Positions 24,401 to 34,982 of a DNA stretch of 64,000 nt are shown piece by piece. The notes below the pieces were generated by a model. It saw nothing but the letters and a program-made list of their open reading frames with translations. It did not search any database and was not told the origin of the DNA. The position numbers were made by a program, and so were the translations under genes. This stretch comes from Chondrosia reniformis (lineage: Eukaryota > Porifera > Demospongiae > Chondrillida > Chondrillidae): positions 5,803,501 through 5,867,500 of the forward strand of contig OX359195.1 of the NCBI GenBank assembly GCA_947172415.1. Reading direction: 5' to 3'. Position 1 is the first letter of the stretch; each line of letters starts with the position of its first letter.

Positions 24401-26381
24401 TGTTCTTAGTACCTATGTTCTTAGTACCTATGTTCTTAGTACCTATGTTCTTAGTACCTATGTTCTTAGTACCTATGTTCTTAGTACCTACGTATGTTCT
24501 TAGTACCTATGTTCTTAGTACCTATGTTCTTAATACCTATGTTCTTAGTACCTACGTATGTTCTTAGTACCTACCTATGTTCTTAGTACCTATGTTCTTA
24601 GTACCTATGTTCTTAGTACCTACGTATGTTCTTAGTACCTATGTTCTTAGTACCTATGTTCTTAGTACCTATGTTCTTAGTACCTACGTATGTTCTTAGT
24701 ACCTATGTTCTTAGTACCTATGTTCTTAGTACCTATGTTCTTAGTACCTATGTTCTTAGTACCTATGTTCTTAGTACCTATGTTCTTAGTACCTACGTAT
24801 GTTCTTAGTACCTACGTATGTTCTTAGTACCTATGTTCTTAGTACCTATGTTCTTAATACCTATGTTCTTAGTACCTATGTTCTTAGTACCTATGTTCTT
24901 AGTACCTATGTTCTTAGTACCTATGTTCTTAGTACCTATGTTCTTAGTACCTATGTTCTTAGTACCTACGTATGTTCTTAGTACCTATGTTCTTAGTACC
25001 TATGTTCTTAGTACCTATGTTCTTAGTACCTATGTTCTTAGTACCTATGTTCTTAGTACCTATGTTCTTAGTACCTATGTACAAATCTCTGAAAAGAGGC
25101 GGATGCATAGTTGCTTTGATAAAGGGAAGCATTGGTAGATTAAACAGTGTGTACAAAACCTGCATGCTTATGATTAATAACATTGAGTGTAGTGTTTATA
25201 GCCCTTTAAAAATTTGTACAATAAGAAACAGTTGTGGTTTCATAATCATATTAAAGATTTTGATTAATTGTAAGAATGTGATTTCGCAGATGGAGTTCAA
25301 TCGGACTGGTGAAAGTGACAGTTGGCACATCTCCTATCTGGAGTACAAGAACTACACCAAATCGGGAGCAAATCTGGTAGTCTTCAACAACAGTGAGGTC
25401 TCCAAGGAAATCAATGGCTTTGTCCAGCAGGCCTTTGAATGTGGTTGGTTTAGTTACTATGGTTACGTATATATGTTCATATATCTTTAGAAATCTAAAA
25501 CACCATTTTACTACTTACGACATCCATTCTAAGTAAAGTAATGTATTTATTAAGTTTATTTATCAATACCTATTATTTCAAAGATTGGTAATCATTATAA
25601 CTTGTATGCTTGGTAAGTCCTGTAACAAAGGACTATACCCAAATCAGTATTATATTACAAACACATAGTAATAAATCATTCTTGGAAATAAATGTACTTG
25701 TGCATAATTCAACGGTTATGTGATAATAAATGTACTCTAAATGCAACTTTGAAATGACTCATTAGTTATAACCCTTCATTAATCTCTACATATGCATCTC
25801 CAATTCAGTTTATCATATAGAAACACCATACCATGTATGTATGTATCTACTTATAGGTATCTGTTTTATTGTATATTGTATTATGATATATTAACTGTTG
25901 TTTAGATTCTGTCACAGTTACTGATCTATATAAGAAGAGTTTCATAACTTTTGAAAACATTCTAATTCAACCCTTTGACACCAATGGATACAGTGCCTCA
26001 CCAGATAAGAAAAACTGCCATGAAGAAACCGATTCACCTGTCGTGAGTGTTCTCCATCCATCCATCCATCCATCCATCCATCCATCCATCCACCATCCAT
26101 CCATCCATCCATCCATCCATCCATCCATCCATCCATCCATCCATCCATCCATCCATCCATCCATCCATCCATCCATCCATCCATCCATCCATCCATCCAT
26201 CCATCCATTTATCCATCCACTCATGCTCCATCCTATTTGTGTTTCCTTACGTGCTCAGGCTGGCATTGTAATAGGTTCTGTAGCTGGTGGTTGTATCTTG
26301 TTGGCTCTACTAGCTCTAGTAATTATACTGCTCTACAAGCGTGTGAGATATGGTCAATACAATCTGCTACATTCCACATAA
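21483..26381 (+). CDS. LAMP: LAMP-family lysosomal membrane glycoprotein, one luminal domain
   Basis: Six coding exons: 21483-21528, 22210-22326, 22715-22860, 25290-25443, 25906-26042 and 26259-26381, giving 240 residues. The luminal part aligns with the membrane-proximal LAMP domain: [14 protein letters not shown], then C at HLYGNP and [38 protein letters not shown] and KKNC, with the four-cysteine pattern and many N-glycosylation sites (NYT, NRT, NNS). One transmembrane helix ([11 protein letters not shown] to LLYKR) is followed by a short tail, [13 protein letters not shown], with a YNLL tyrosine sorting motif in place of the usual terminal GYxx-phi. The first exon (signal peptide ending near TTASS) was chosen by phase and hydrophobicity. 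Mammalian LAMP1/2 have two luminal domains; this has one, like LAMP5 or CD68. Confidence 0.83.
21547..21976. mobile_element. Element with inverted ends carrying a family B core
   Basis: The left end GGGGAACTTTAAGATCTAAA is mirrored by CTTTAGATCTTAAAGTTTCC near the right end. A second copy of the left segment (GATCTAAAGCT to the TTAAA and ATTGATA stretch) lies in direct orientation at 21890, so the structure is part inverted and part direct. Family B sequence fills 21608-21790. The whole element is in LAMP intron 1. Confidence 0.6.
22915..23054. repeat. CCTGTATTTTATTGG minisatellite
   Basis: Ten copies of a 15-bp unit just after LAMP exon 3. Confidence 0.92.
24151..25081. repeat. TTCTTAGTACCTATG minisatellite, about 930 bp
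   Basis: Roughly 60 copies of a 15-bp unit in LAMP intron 3. Many units carry an extra 4 bp that changes CCTATG to CCTACGTATG, and a few carry CCTACCTATG. The long open frames here are repeat artefacts. Confidence 0.95.
26053..26222. repeat. ATCC simple repeat
   Basis: About 40 uninterrupted CATC units with one short break, in LAMP intron 5, ten bases after the donor. Confidence 0.95.
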
Positions 26382-26732
26382 CTAGGCCTAGGGAATGAAG
26401 AGAGATTAACTTTATTATTATAACAAATATTTGTAAACCTGCAAACTATTGTTTTATTGTTTTGTTTCAGTGTTTGTTTGTATAAGTGTTTATTGTGTAT
26501 TGATGATCTAAAAGAACAAATCAATTAAACCGTTACCCCAAAAAATATCAATCTGTTTATTTACATTAATTAGCTAACCTTAAAATTCTTTGATATGTAC
26601 GTGTAGACAATATTTCCGTATACAGTGTGTCTGACAATAATCAGTCAAAAATCAGTCCTAAATCAGGTGATTGCATTTTGCGGCTTCAATACTAAATACG
26701 GGCCGCCATTTTCCACTGCCTATGAGGAGAGA
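26382..26732. other. Spacer between LAMP stop and RhoGAP start
   Basis: About 350 bp that should hold the LAMP 3' end and the RhoGAP promoter. I see no reading frame of note. Confidence 0.5.
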
Positions 26733-29700
26733 ATGGACGAAGCTAATTCAGTTAAAACTAGACCTCCGCGTCCTCCTCCGCCGTCCCTGAATAGAGCGAC
26801 GTCCTACAAAGGGAGCGCACCTAAAAGGCCGGAAGCGAGGCCATCAACCGAACAGACCGCAGTTATAAAGGCATCGCCGGGTAAAAGGGATCGTTCGTCG
26901 ACTCAAAATTTCCACCAGTCGAGTGAAAAGACACCGCCCGCAAAGCCTCCGAGAACATATCGTGTAACCAAGGACATGTTGCGTGCGCGATCATCAACCC
27001 TTCCACACGGTTTGAAGCTAGAGAAGCATGGAATGCATCGTTCAACAGCGGAGAAGGAGCCAGTCAGTAGGAGCAAAACGCTTGAAAGAAATGGTAATTA
27101 GCTTTTGCTAAATTATGGATTAAGTGGCGTACGTTACTATAGTATGGTCCACGTCTATATGCTAATGGCAGCCCTAAAGAGCTATAAACTGCGAGTTCAT
27201 TTTATAATATATAGCATTTGTATACTAAGTAGAGAGTGAATACTTTTCTTTGCTTTCCTTAAAACAGTCTTATGCACAGCACACAAGTTTAGGATATCCC
27301 TTTGTAGACTTATTAGACATGGTATGTAAAAACTTAAACTATGTAGTGTCTATTAGATAATATATAATATATTAGATAATATATAATATATTAGGTAATG
27401 TATGTGGCAATCAAGTCATTCCCAGCTGTAGTTGCGTGGACATATTAGGTTGTTTGAAAAGCCATTTGGCTTTAATGTATAATAAATATTGTGCTTCACC
27501 CGTTAACTGCATCACGAGTATAAGAAGGTATTTTCACTTTAAACTTCACTCATTCCTATCCCTATATTTATAACGCCTTCATGCACTCAGATGCAGCGAC
27601 ATCCAATTACAGTGCTGTTCAGCAGGATCATGTTGCAGTGAGCACTGCTGAGGCATGCGGTCCCGAAGAATGCCTGCTGGACAGAAAGCATGGCAGTCAA
27701 GATTCTGGGATCCATAAAAGTAGTGAGGAAGGCAGGACGGATGGTGACTCGAGCAGGGATAGTTCTCTTCATAGTGAAGGTCACACACTCTCCGGTAGTA
27801 GCCAGGAACTTCAGTTTCCACGAAGCACAACTCAGTCCCAATCAGGTATTTACCAACACCCACATATTATCATCCATATATGGTATAAATCAGTACATCC
27901 ATTCATGAGCAAACAGTATTAGAGAAAGATTCAATCATAGTCTTTGACTAGAACTTTATAGAATTCTTCTTCTACACTGTTAACCATTTGCCTTTAAGCC
28001 TAATTACAAATTGACTTTCTATATTCTATGCCTTTATAAGATTAGAAGAGTGGTTTGTAGCACTTGCAAATGTTTTTAGATTTTTATATATATAGGTGCT
28101 TTGCCTGAATAAATTCTTAAACTATACATATAATCTGCTGGTTTAATGTTGGCATGCTTTACAACTACAGTATATAGAACCAATATTAATGGTTACCTCT
28201 CTCTGTCTAAAGCAACCAAACAAACTAGATCCCAGGTCCTGGGATTAGGAAGGTTTCACTGTATTTACAAACGTGTGTAGTACATTTATCCCGGCTGAAA
28301 GGTATATTGTTCATATTTAAAGTCTGTCTTTTATTTACTGACAAACAGAAATATAATAAAAAAAACTTATGTTTTTCTAAAACTCATGTAAGTTTCTATA
28401 ACTAGTTAGTTAGAATGTTTGTTTCTCAAAAGAACTACATATATATTTACATTATATTGCAGTCTGAGATAATTTTGCTTGTACGTACTCCATATGAATA
28501 ATTTATGCACTATACGTAGCTTCATATTCACTAGAACAGGGTAGATCACCTATAGGATTTATTGGAGAATATATACTTCTTTTTAAGATTGTGATCAGTC
28601 AAATATTTCCTTGAGGGGGAGGCAGTCATGTACGCAAGAGAAGAATTCTTTTAGTTTTGACTTAAGTAATTTTAAACTCCCCTAAATCTATCAGTCTATA
28701 AGAGTATTATACAATCTTGGTTACATGCGCTGTATATAAATAATCTAAAACTTTACTTTCCTAAAGACACATAAAGACGTATGTATATGTAGTTGACATC
28801 AATGTGAGGCTATAGGGAAAACATTTAGAACTACTTTCCTAGACGTGTATATTGGTTAGGGGAAATCTATAGAGCTTTGGAGGAGGATACAGTTTTATAA
28901 CGATTTTTATTCTTTTGTCCACTTGGCCAGACAGCTGTTTCTGGGAATTTCACCCTTCATCAGTGACCCTGGGAGTCTTTATCTTCTCTTTTCTCTAAGT
29001 CCTTATCATGCATGTATATGTGTACGTATGTATATGTGTACTATGTATATGTGTACTATGTATATGTGTACGTATGTATATGTGTACATATGTATATGTA
29101 TACGTATGTATATGTGTACGTATGTATATGTGTACTATGTATATGTGTACTATGTATATGTGTACGTATGTATATGTGTACTATGTATATGTGTACTATG
29201 TATATGTGTACGTATGTATATGTGTACATATGTATATGTATACGTATGTATATGTGTACGTATGTATATGTGTACGTATGTATATGTGTACGTATGTATA
29301 TGTGTACGTATGTATATGTGTACGTATGTATATGTGTACGTATGTATATGTGTACGTATGTATATGTGTACGTATGTATATGTGTACGTATGTATATGTG
29401 TACGTATGTATAATGCGCACATATGCATACGGTGAATCCTTTCAGTGTCCTCAATAGAGTATGGATGGTTTCGTACCTTTATTTAATGGTCATGCATACA
29501 ATAGGTGGTCTATATTCTATAGGATTAATATCTTTATATTTAATTGTATTTTTGTGTATAGGATATCATATAAATATTTCATTCATGCACCTGACAAGCT
29601 AAGAGTACTATAAACAACCTGTACGTACATACATACATACATACATACATACATACATACGTACATTATAAAGGAATGATTACAGTAATACTCGAGGTCC

Positions 29701-32700
29701 CTAGGGAATGCAGTGAAGTTCTATTAATTTGAATTCAATGTCATTTGGAATAAACAAGTATGCAACCACAATGTTTGACTTGCCTGATATATAAACAGAT
29801 GTCTCAGGCTCTTTGATGATATTTTTTCATCTTGGATGACTAGAGTTGATCACTGGTTCCCTTTTATTGATAGTACTTGTTCCCCCAGCCAATAATAAGA
29901 CTTTTATCACTTGGCTATAATCAGGGTAATATTCTTCAGTGCATTTTCATTTCTTCATCATAGCCTTTGCACATGCAGGATTAGTATACTTACGTAACTC
30001 CTTCACTTCATTCCGAATACAAATATATGCAATGCATATGTTTGGCCTCCTTAATCTTTGATCTTCTGATAATTGTGATCAGGCGATGTTTTAATTTTGT
30101 TATGAGCTATGATGTTATTCATTTGTCATAACTTGAAGCCAGAACATTCACTAAAGTGATTCCATGACTATACCTTGTTGTGTATGAGTTGTGTAGACAC
30201 CATTCATTTGAACAACTTCCATACCAATTCACCCAACATCCTTTTAAACTGTTTATAGCCTGATGACATGTTTAATGAAGTAAGCAACCAACGAATCCAT
30301 ATACGTATATACTTGTGTGCTCATTCTCTAAATGATGTTTCTGCAGCCAACTGTATGTAACATCCAAGCAGGTTAACCTATATATGTCAGTGGTTTATGC
30401 TATATATACAGTGCCAATAACAGTATAAATCTAATGAATGTATATAAATATCTTCTTTCTGTCAAACTTTAGATCTCAGTCTTAATTCTGCTGAACAAGT
30501 GCAACCTTCCACTATACGTCCTCTGAAGACTGCAACAAGTAGATCAGCAACTTCCCCCTCAGCTGCTAAAGAAACCACACCCACAAGGTCTCCTCCTCCA
30601 CGCCCCTCCCGCCCCCCAATGCCAGGCTATCTTCAGTCCAACTCCCCTGGTGATGAAACTGCAGCTCGCTCACTCCCTACTAATCAGCCTGGTAGTACAG
30701 TGACACCAACTAATGTATGCGTGACAGAAGGGGGAACTGGAAACAGCTTCTCACGTAAGCAAGAGAGGCGGACATCAAAAGAACCATCACCCTTCCAGGT
30801 GTGCACTACCATTAGTGAAGCTGCTTCTGTGTCACCTGGAGAGGATGAAAGAGAGAAATCTAATAACTCTCCAAAACCTTTGCTCCCTCAAGAGGCGGAG
30901 GAGTATTCTGATGAAAAGCCTGCACATAAAAAATCGGTGAGATTTGGTCCACCTGGTCGTCCCCCACCCCCTCCACCCCGGCCTGCCAGTCATCTGTATG
31001 AAGAATATCGCCAGAAGCCTAAGTCTCTTGCCACTCAGTCGTATAATGAGGCCGAAATAGAATATCAGAGAGAGGATTCATTTGTGGGGATATCAGATGG
31101 AGAGTGTCCAGGCGTGGACCTAATGAGGAAGCTACAGGCACCCGTGGCTGGTCAAGTCATTGAAGGTATTAGCAAAGCACTAGTCCCATACAAATGTATA
31201 TATCATCTATTACATGGCTGAACAATATATGTTGTTTGACATTTTAACGAGCAGTTTCTAATATTATTAATAAGTGTAGTGAGTATACTAATGTCATATA
31301 AGACAATATTATTTAGGGTGTAGAATTTATTCTTTATAGATTAATCAGCATATCAGTAACACTTATCACAAATTATTCTTATAATAGGATGTTTATTTAG
31401 GCAATGAGGACCCTTGGATTGGAATGTCCTTTTGTAAAAATAATAGTGATAAGCTATATTGATAAGGTCATAGATACAAAAAAATCATGTAAGTCTATAG
31501 TCCAACAATATAAACGTAAGTAGTGAGTGCTTTATTATGTGAGCAGATAAAAGATATAACACCCAATAATCTCTAGCGCTTTGTTGTGTTTGTGTTTCTG
31601 TAAACCCGTTTTTATTCTCCATTTCAGAGACTGAAACTTTTGAATACCCAGCTTGGTCAAAAGCAAGAAATAAGGGCAAATCCAGACACACCGAACCTAC
31701 AAAGTGTAAATCTGGAGCAGAAGGCACCCCTCGGAGAAGAAGAGGCTTGAAAAGATCCTTACTTGCTTTGTGTCCTCTGGGGCGTCCACCACGATCTAAT
31801 TCTTGTTCAGAAGAACCATTTGGTGAGATTAACTCTTTATATTAGTTACTATGATATACACTGTACATACATTCATACGTACATGTGTTAGCCATGTGTA
31901 TATATGCTAATAGAGCCTTTACATATATGTGGATCATCATTTGTCTCTGGATTTACCCCACCCACTCACATCTCCTGAGGAGTACATTGACCAAATGGTG
32001 AAATTGAAGTCCACTGAATGAGAACCAGAGTCTCCCCTTATGTAGCCACTCAAAGAGATGATTGCACCATTGACGGGTGTTTTATCCTTTTTAGGACTCA
32101 TCGGTATGGATATATGAGTGGCGCTGTAAATGTAGAGTCAAAGATGGCATTTATTCTAAGATTGACTCATATACTCATGATCAGTAGCTGTATCTTCTTC
32201 TAGAGCACCTCACAGTCCTCTTTATTCTTTCTCCTTCAGATCCAGCAGAGTTGAAGGATTCTCCTGTTGATCCTTTAGTTATTCAGTGTGTGGCTTATCT
32301 TAACAGAGAACCAGTGTTAAGAGAAGAAGGACTCTTTAGAATACCAGGTGATCTCACAAAAATACAAAGACTTTATGGAAAGTTTAATAACGGTGAGTAG
32401 ATTATGGACACTCTTACAATGTTATTGTATGCTGTACCTAAAAGAGGATTATTGAAATATTAACTTTAGAAGTTGCACTACTCACTACTCATACATGTAT
32501 TTTTAAACAATCAAGTAAACTCTAGATTATTATATATTACAATGTTCTTTATCTCATATAATTTGGCTGTCATTGTGAAACTTTCTTTAACTGCATCAAG
32601 AAGTCATCTTTAAAATGGTCTTCCAGTAATTTAAAGTGTCTACAGATAGGTAACTCCAGAAGACTATCTATCCTACAAATTGACATGTGTAACCAAGAAT

Positions 32701-33338
32701 ACAAATAAAAAGTCCACATGTACACATTCTAAAATATTTACAATCTCAAAGATAAAATATGTGGAATTGGATTATTTTTCATCAAATCTTTCTGTTTCAA
32801 TATACATGTATGTAGGTCAGCCTGTTGATTTGTGTTGTGTCTGTGAACCTGCCATTGTTGCTGGTTTGTTGAAGATGTACTTCAGAAACAGGCCTGATTC
32901 AATAATTCCAAGAGGTAAAACCACAATATCTCTGTCCGCAGCTGCTCGTGACAAGGATATCGAAGGAACCAAAGCAATTATATCCAGATTACCAGAAGAA
33001 CATTACATGATACTACAAATGACAGTGGAATTATTAAGAAGAGTACGTTGATTACTTTTATTATATTCTCTTTATTACAGTAACTGCAATTACTTTATTA
33101 GGTGTCAGAACATTCAGAGATGAATCACATGACCTCTGGTAACCTAGCAACATCATGTGGCCTATCCATCTTCCCTCAGATGGAGGCTTGTACTTCAGGA
33201 ACTTTGCTGAAATTTCTAATAGACAAGTGTGAACTGATCTTTGAGGAGTCTGATGATGAAGAAGAAGAAGAAATCTATTTAGAACAAGGTCATGAAAAAG
33301 ATTCCGAAATACTTGAAGTGGAAGTGACTCAACCTTGA
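26733..33338 (+). CDS. Proline-rich RhoGAP-domain protein of unknown subfamily
   Basis: Seven coding exons: 26733-27093, 27591-27845, 30473-31165, 31628-31822, 32240-32392, 32816-33042 and 33102-33338, giving 706 residues. The start MDEANSV was taken over an upstream in-frame ATG because it opens the coding-like part. The first 500 residues are low-complexity with several proline clusters (RPPRPPPPS, SPPPRPSRPPMPG, GRPPPPPPRP) likely to bind SH3 domains. The RhoGAP domain runs from about residue 530: VIQCVAYLN, the arginine finger in GLFRIPGDL, PAIVAGLLKMYFR, SRLPEEHY and NLATSCGLSIFP. It ends with a very acidic tail (EESDDEEEEE). A role in Rho-family GTP hydrolysis follows from the domain; the partner and subfamily are unknown. 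Confidence 0.85.
29005..29412. repeat. GTACGTATGTATATGT minisatellite
   Basis: About 25 copies of a 16-bp unit with 15-bp and 22-bp variants, directly following a family A copy in a RhoGAP gene intron. Confidence 0.93.
29620..29666. repeat. TACA tetranucleotide repeat
   Basis: About ten TACA units framed by TACGTACA and ACGTACA. Confidence 0.9.
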
Positions 33339-33990
33339 TATGGTGTTAATAATTAAATATTTTGAATTTGTTTATAAAATGCATACAAGTCAGTATAAAT
33401 AATTTAAGATCTATAAGCACATGCAGCTGCATGCAGATGGCCTGATGGCTATATGATAGCATTCACCGACATCCATAAAGTTTAAATTGATGTCACTAGA
33501 ATTGTATGTTAGAGCAGTAACCAAATGAGCTATAGTGAAGCAACAATTGGGGACAACATTCACAGAAGTATTATCCATTGAATTTTTGAAAGGCTGATGA
33601 GAAGCAATATTCTATATATAGCCGTACATTAAGTTCGAATACAATAATTTGTTGTTCTTCGTCTTCGTTTTACTTTCCTCTCAGTTGTTCCCCCATTTCT
33701 TTTCTTTTTTCCTTTTTTCTTTTTCCCTTTTTTTCTTTTTTTTGCTTTACGTATGACATCTGTGTCCTGCAAATGGGCCCGGGGGCCTTTAGATTTTTAT
33801 AATAATGTACTTGCTATGCAATAATTTACAAGAGTATACTAAATGCTTAAGTATATAGATGTATGCAATTGCGATGATCTGGGTTACATTTTAATGTATA
33901 TATCTCATTAATACCAATCTCATGAATTCATCATTATCGACAATTGGGATTGTATATAACCATTGCACAATGATTATTTTTGCTTGACAA
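33339..33990. other. 3' flank of the RhoGAP gene
   Basis: AT-rich, with AATTAAA 15 bases after the stop and a polypyrimidine-rich stretch at 33666-33750. No gene seen. Confidence 0.5.
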
Positions 33991-33994
33991 TTCT

Positions 33995-34982
33995 GAAATA
34001 TACATGTACATGGCTTTAAATTAAAAAAATGTTCAAACAATGTAGTTCTTAAATAAGTTCTTCCATGGTTGTAAGAGACCATACTCTTTCTTCTCCTTTT
34101 GAGTTTGCTGGAACGGTGCTGCAGTACTTCGTTTCGCATCACTTTACTGAGTGTAAAGGTGACCCCAGGGCACACCACGTGGAGGTAGAAGTACTTCGTG
34201 CCCCAAAAGGCCTCCGGTTTCTCAACTCTGTTTGACACTTCCACTACTTGCGTCGTAAGAGAAGTTGCTCGGGAACAGTCCGGCGTACCTGACCGACCTG
34301 TGACCAGTTACTAGTCCTGCACTGCCTCACGCTACGGACAGAACAAGCCCGACCCTGGCGGACCACAAACTCCCACCAATGAGAATCATCATGTGCACAC
34401 AACGCAGCTTGAGAGCACTGTACACAGACTTTAGCTCATTGGGATCGGCCAGTTCGCTTTAGAGTAGGGACCCATCGATGAACTATAAGAAAGAATTATA
34501 AATAGTGAACACATGCGCATGTAAAATTGCAATTGCAATACAAATATCTTCTAAACCAACCTGATGCGGCAGCCTACAATATCTCCCTGACCGACTACGT
34601 AGTGGCACTGGACCCACGCTCCTCCAGGTACGGGTCGTATAGCAAGAATCCGCAAGTGCCAATTTAACACACAAGCAGGATTAATAGTGAGATACATCTC
34701 CAGGCACTAACCCATAGGTAGAGAGACCACCCCACTATACGAACACCGATGACCCTTTGTCGCATGGTACCATGGTCGTGCTCCTACCACGGTTTTCGCA
34801 TCGATCCACACCAAAGTAGACCTCCAGAGTTGATAGCCCGGAGGCCAAAGACTGAAAATTTCCTTGCCTATTTATTAGAAATTGTCGGCGGGAAACATCG
34901 TGAACTTGGCGGAAATTCGTGGCACACAAAATTTTTCTTATTGTTTTCGAGGTCCTGTTCAAGAACAATAGACATCATGTAG
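33995..34982 (-). other. Higher-GC block with several minus-strand open frames, possible gene
   Basis: Richer in GC than its surroundings and open in several overlapping minus-strand pieces. One runs VEVSNRVEKPEAFWGTK and KVMRNEVLQH (33995-34244 or further), one runs VCVQCSQAALC with HWWEFVVRQG (34247-34443), one CYTTRTWRSV (34560-34650), and one FGVDRCENRGR (34735-34968). I could not join them with clean splice sites and recognise no family. The pieces are rich in Cys and Trp, so a fast-evolving secreted protein is one reading; a decayed gene is another. Confidence 0.3.

Noticed and set aside
24325-25490. Open frames reading MFLVP and STYVL repeats running into real exon sequence
   Set aside because: The repeat part is the 15-bp minisatellite; only 25290-25443 is exon.
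25942-26231. MDGW-repeat frames
   Set aside because: Reverse reading of the ATCC tract in an intron.
29008-29457. VYVYVC-type repeat frames on both strands
   Set aside because: Simple 16-bp array.
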